A stretch of DNA of 64,000 nucleotides from contig JBOEGZ010000006.1 in the NCBI GenBank assembly GCA_050633705.1, positions 124,001-188,000 of the forward strand. Reading direction: 5' to 3'. Below, in pieces: positions 63,528 to 64,000 of this stretch. How positions within the stretch are numbered: position 1 is the first letter of the stretch; each line of letters starts with the position of its first letter. Source of the DNA: JAJFHI01 sp050633705 (GTDB taxonomy: Bacteria > Pseudomonadota > Alphaproteobacteria > Rhizobiales > Hyphomicrobiaceae). Below the pieces are notes generated by a model. That model saw only the letters and a list, made by a program, of their open reading frames with translations. It had not been told where the DNA came from and did no database searches. A program made the translations under genes and the position numbers.

Positions 63528-64000
63528 TTAAACACCAAGCTTCAACATAATCTCATTTTGTGCCTGGCGCGCCGATGGTGACCACTCAGCCGCATTAGAA
63601 GAAATCAGGTTCGCCTGTGACTGGAGAATGACGCCATCATCAAGAATTCGCAAACCGTTGGCCTTCAACGTTTGCCCAGTTGATGTGATGTCAACGATCA
63701 AGTCGGCTGTTCCAGCTCCTGGCGCGCCTTCGGTCGCACCCAAGCTTTCGATCGTGCGATAGTCACTCAGCCCATGCTTTGCAAAATATTCCCGCGTCAG
63801 GTTCAAATATTTCGTTGCAACGCGATACCACCGTCCATGCTCTCGATGGAATGGAACCGCCAGTTCATCAAGATCCTGCATGGTCCGCACATCGAGCCAG
63901 CAATTTGGAACGGCAACGACAACATCTGCGTGACCAAACCCCATTTGCATGAGAAATTTAACGCGCTCGCGCCAGTCGCTGGTACGTTCACGCACGAGAT
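63528..64000 (-). CDS. hisG: ATP phosphoribosyltransferase HisG (5' end outside window)
   Basis: First enzyme of histidine synthesis, condensing ATP and PRPP. The frame stays open to the window end, so only about the C-terminal 157 residues are present (LVRERTSDWRERVKFLMQMG FGH at the edge). Diagnostic segments are DVVVAVPNCWLDVRTMQDLD, RVATKYLNLTREYFAKHG, and ADLIVDITSTGQTLKANGLR with the PRPP-site block. The regulatory C-terminal domain of long HisG is absent, so it is the short form or one with late divergence, which needs HisZ; hisZ is not in the window. Confidence 0.88.
   Translation of the reverse strand, partial: LVRERTSDWRERVKFLMQMGFGHADVVVAVPNCWLDVRTMQDLDELAVPFHREHGRWYRVATKYLNLTREYFAKHGLSDYRTIESLGATEGAPGAGTADLIVDITSTGQTLKANGLRILDDGVILQSQANLISSNAAEWSPSARQAQNEIMLKLGV

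Overview
The window is chromosomal DNA from an alphaproteobacterium, most likely of the Hyphomicrobiales (Rhizobiales) type and of only moderate G+C. The evidence is the gene order ruvC-ruvA-x-ruvB-(phosphoesterase)-ybgC-tolQRAB-pal-OmpA-cpoB-tilS-ftsH, with glmM nearby; the zapA / 6S RNA / 5-formyl-THF cyclo-ligase / ymdB arrangement; the alphaproteobacterial form of SerC behind a serC-type leader RNA; and a CIRCE-controlled groESL operon. I see no phage, insertion sequence, CRISPR array, tRNA or rRNA. The window looks like core chromosome with a few poorly known small genes embedded in it.

Layout. 1-5.3 kb (minus strand): start of modB, modA and a patatin-like phospholipase, a tiny membrane-protein ORF, then an MFS transporter overlapping a metallophosphoesterase. 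5.5-6.6 kb: a NUDIX hydrolase and a GNAT acetyltransferase on plus. 6.6-14.2 kb (minus): purA, a DUF4139-type exported protein, serA and serC (serine synthesis) with a leader RNA, and an outer-membrane beta-barrel. 14.6-19.6 kb: glmM, an orphan ParA-type ATPase with a downstream protein of unknown function (plus), and folP. 19.7-36.3 kb (minus): ftsH, tilS, cpoB, a second OmpA-domain protein, pal, two tandem tiny lipoprotein genes, tolB, tolA, tolR, tolQ, ybgC, a Tat-type phosphoesterase, ruvB, a membrane protein, ruvA, ruvC. 36.4-40.1 kb (minus): a small ORF, a YebC-family regulator, ymdB, 5-formyl-THF cyclo-ligase, 6S RNA, zapA and a coiled-coil protein that may be its partner. 40.7-49.0 kb (plus): gap, class I fructose-bisphosphate aldolase, a ThiE-like protein, a Sel1-repeat protein, an inositol-monophosphatase-family protein, an orphan MotA/TolQ-like plus MotB/OmpA-like pair and an exported Tyr/Gly/Lys-repeat protein. 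49.1-55.0 kb: a degenerate EAL protein, a class III aminotransferase, a degenerate SDR and an old-yellow-enzyme oxidoreductase. 55.3-64 kb: groES-groEL with promoter and CIRCE, an exported GH3 (NagZ-like) hydrolase, a Cys-containing exported protein, recQ, an M48 lipoprotein protease and the 3' part of hisG.

How the genes fit together. Much of the window serves the envelope and division: Tol-Pal, the extra OmpA proteins, FtsH, GlmM (UDP-GlcNAc precursor), a NagZ-like recycling enzyme, ZapA and an orphan stator-like pair. The rest is DNA repair (RuvABC, RecQ), folate/one-carbon and serine metabolism (FolP, 5-FCL, SerA, SerC), glycolysis (Gap, Fba) and protein quality control (GroESL, FtsH, M48).

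The most unusual element is a pair of tandem lipoprotein genes of 41 and 44 codons at 27114-27420. They share a nearly identical mature sequence (CRREAPAPLKLGA...), each has a ribosome binding site, and the pair ends in a strong terminator. I do not recognise this family.
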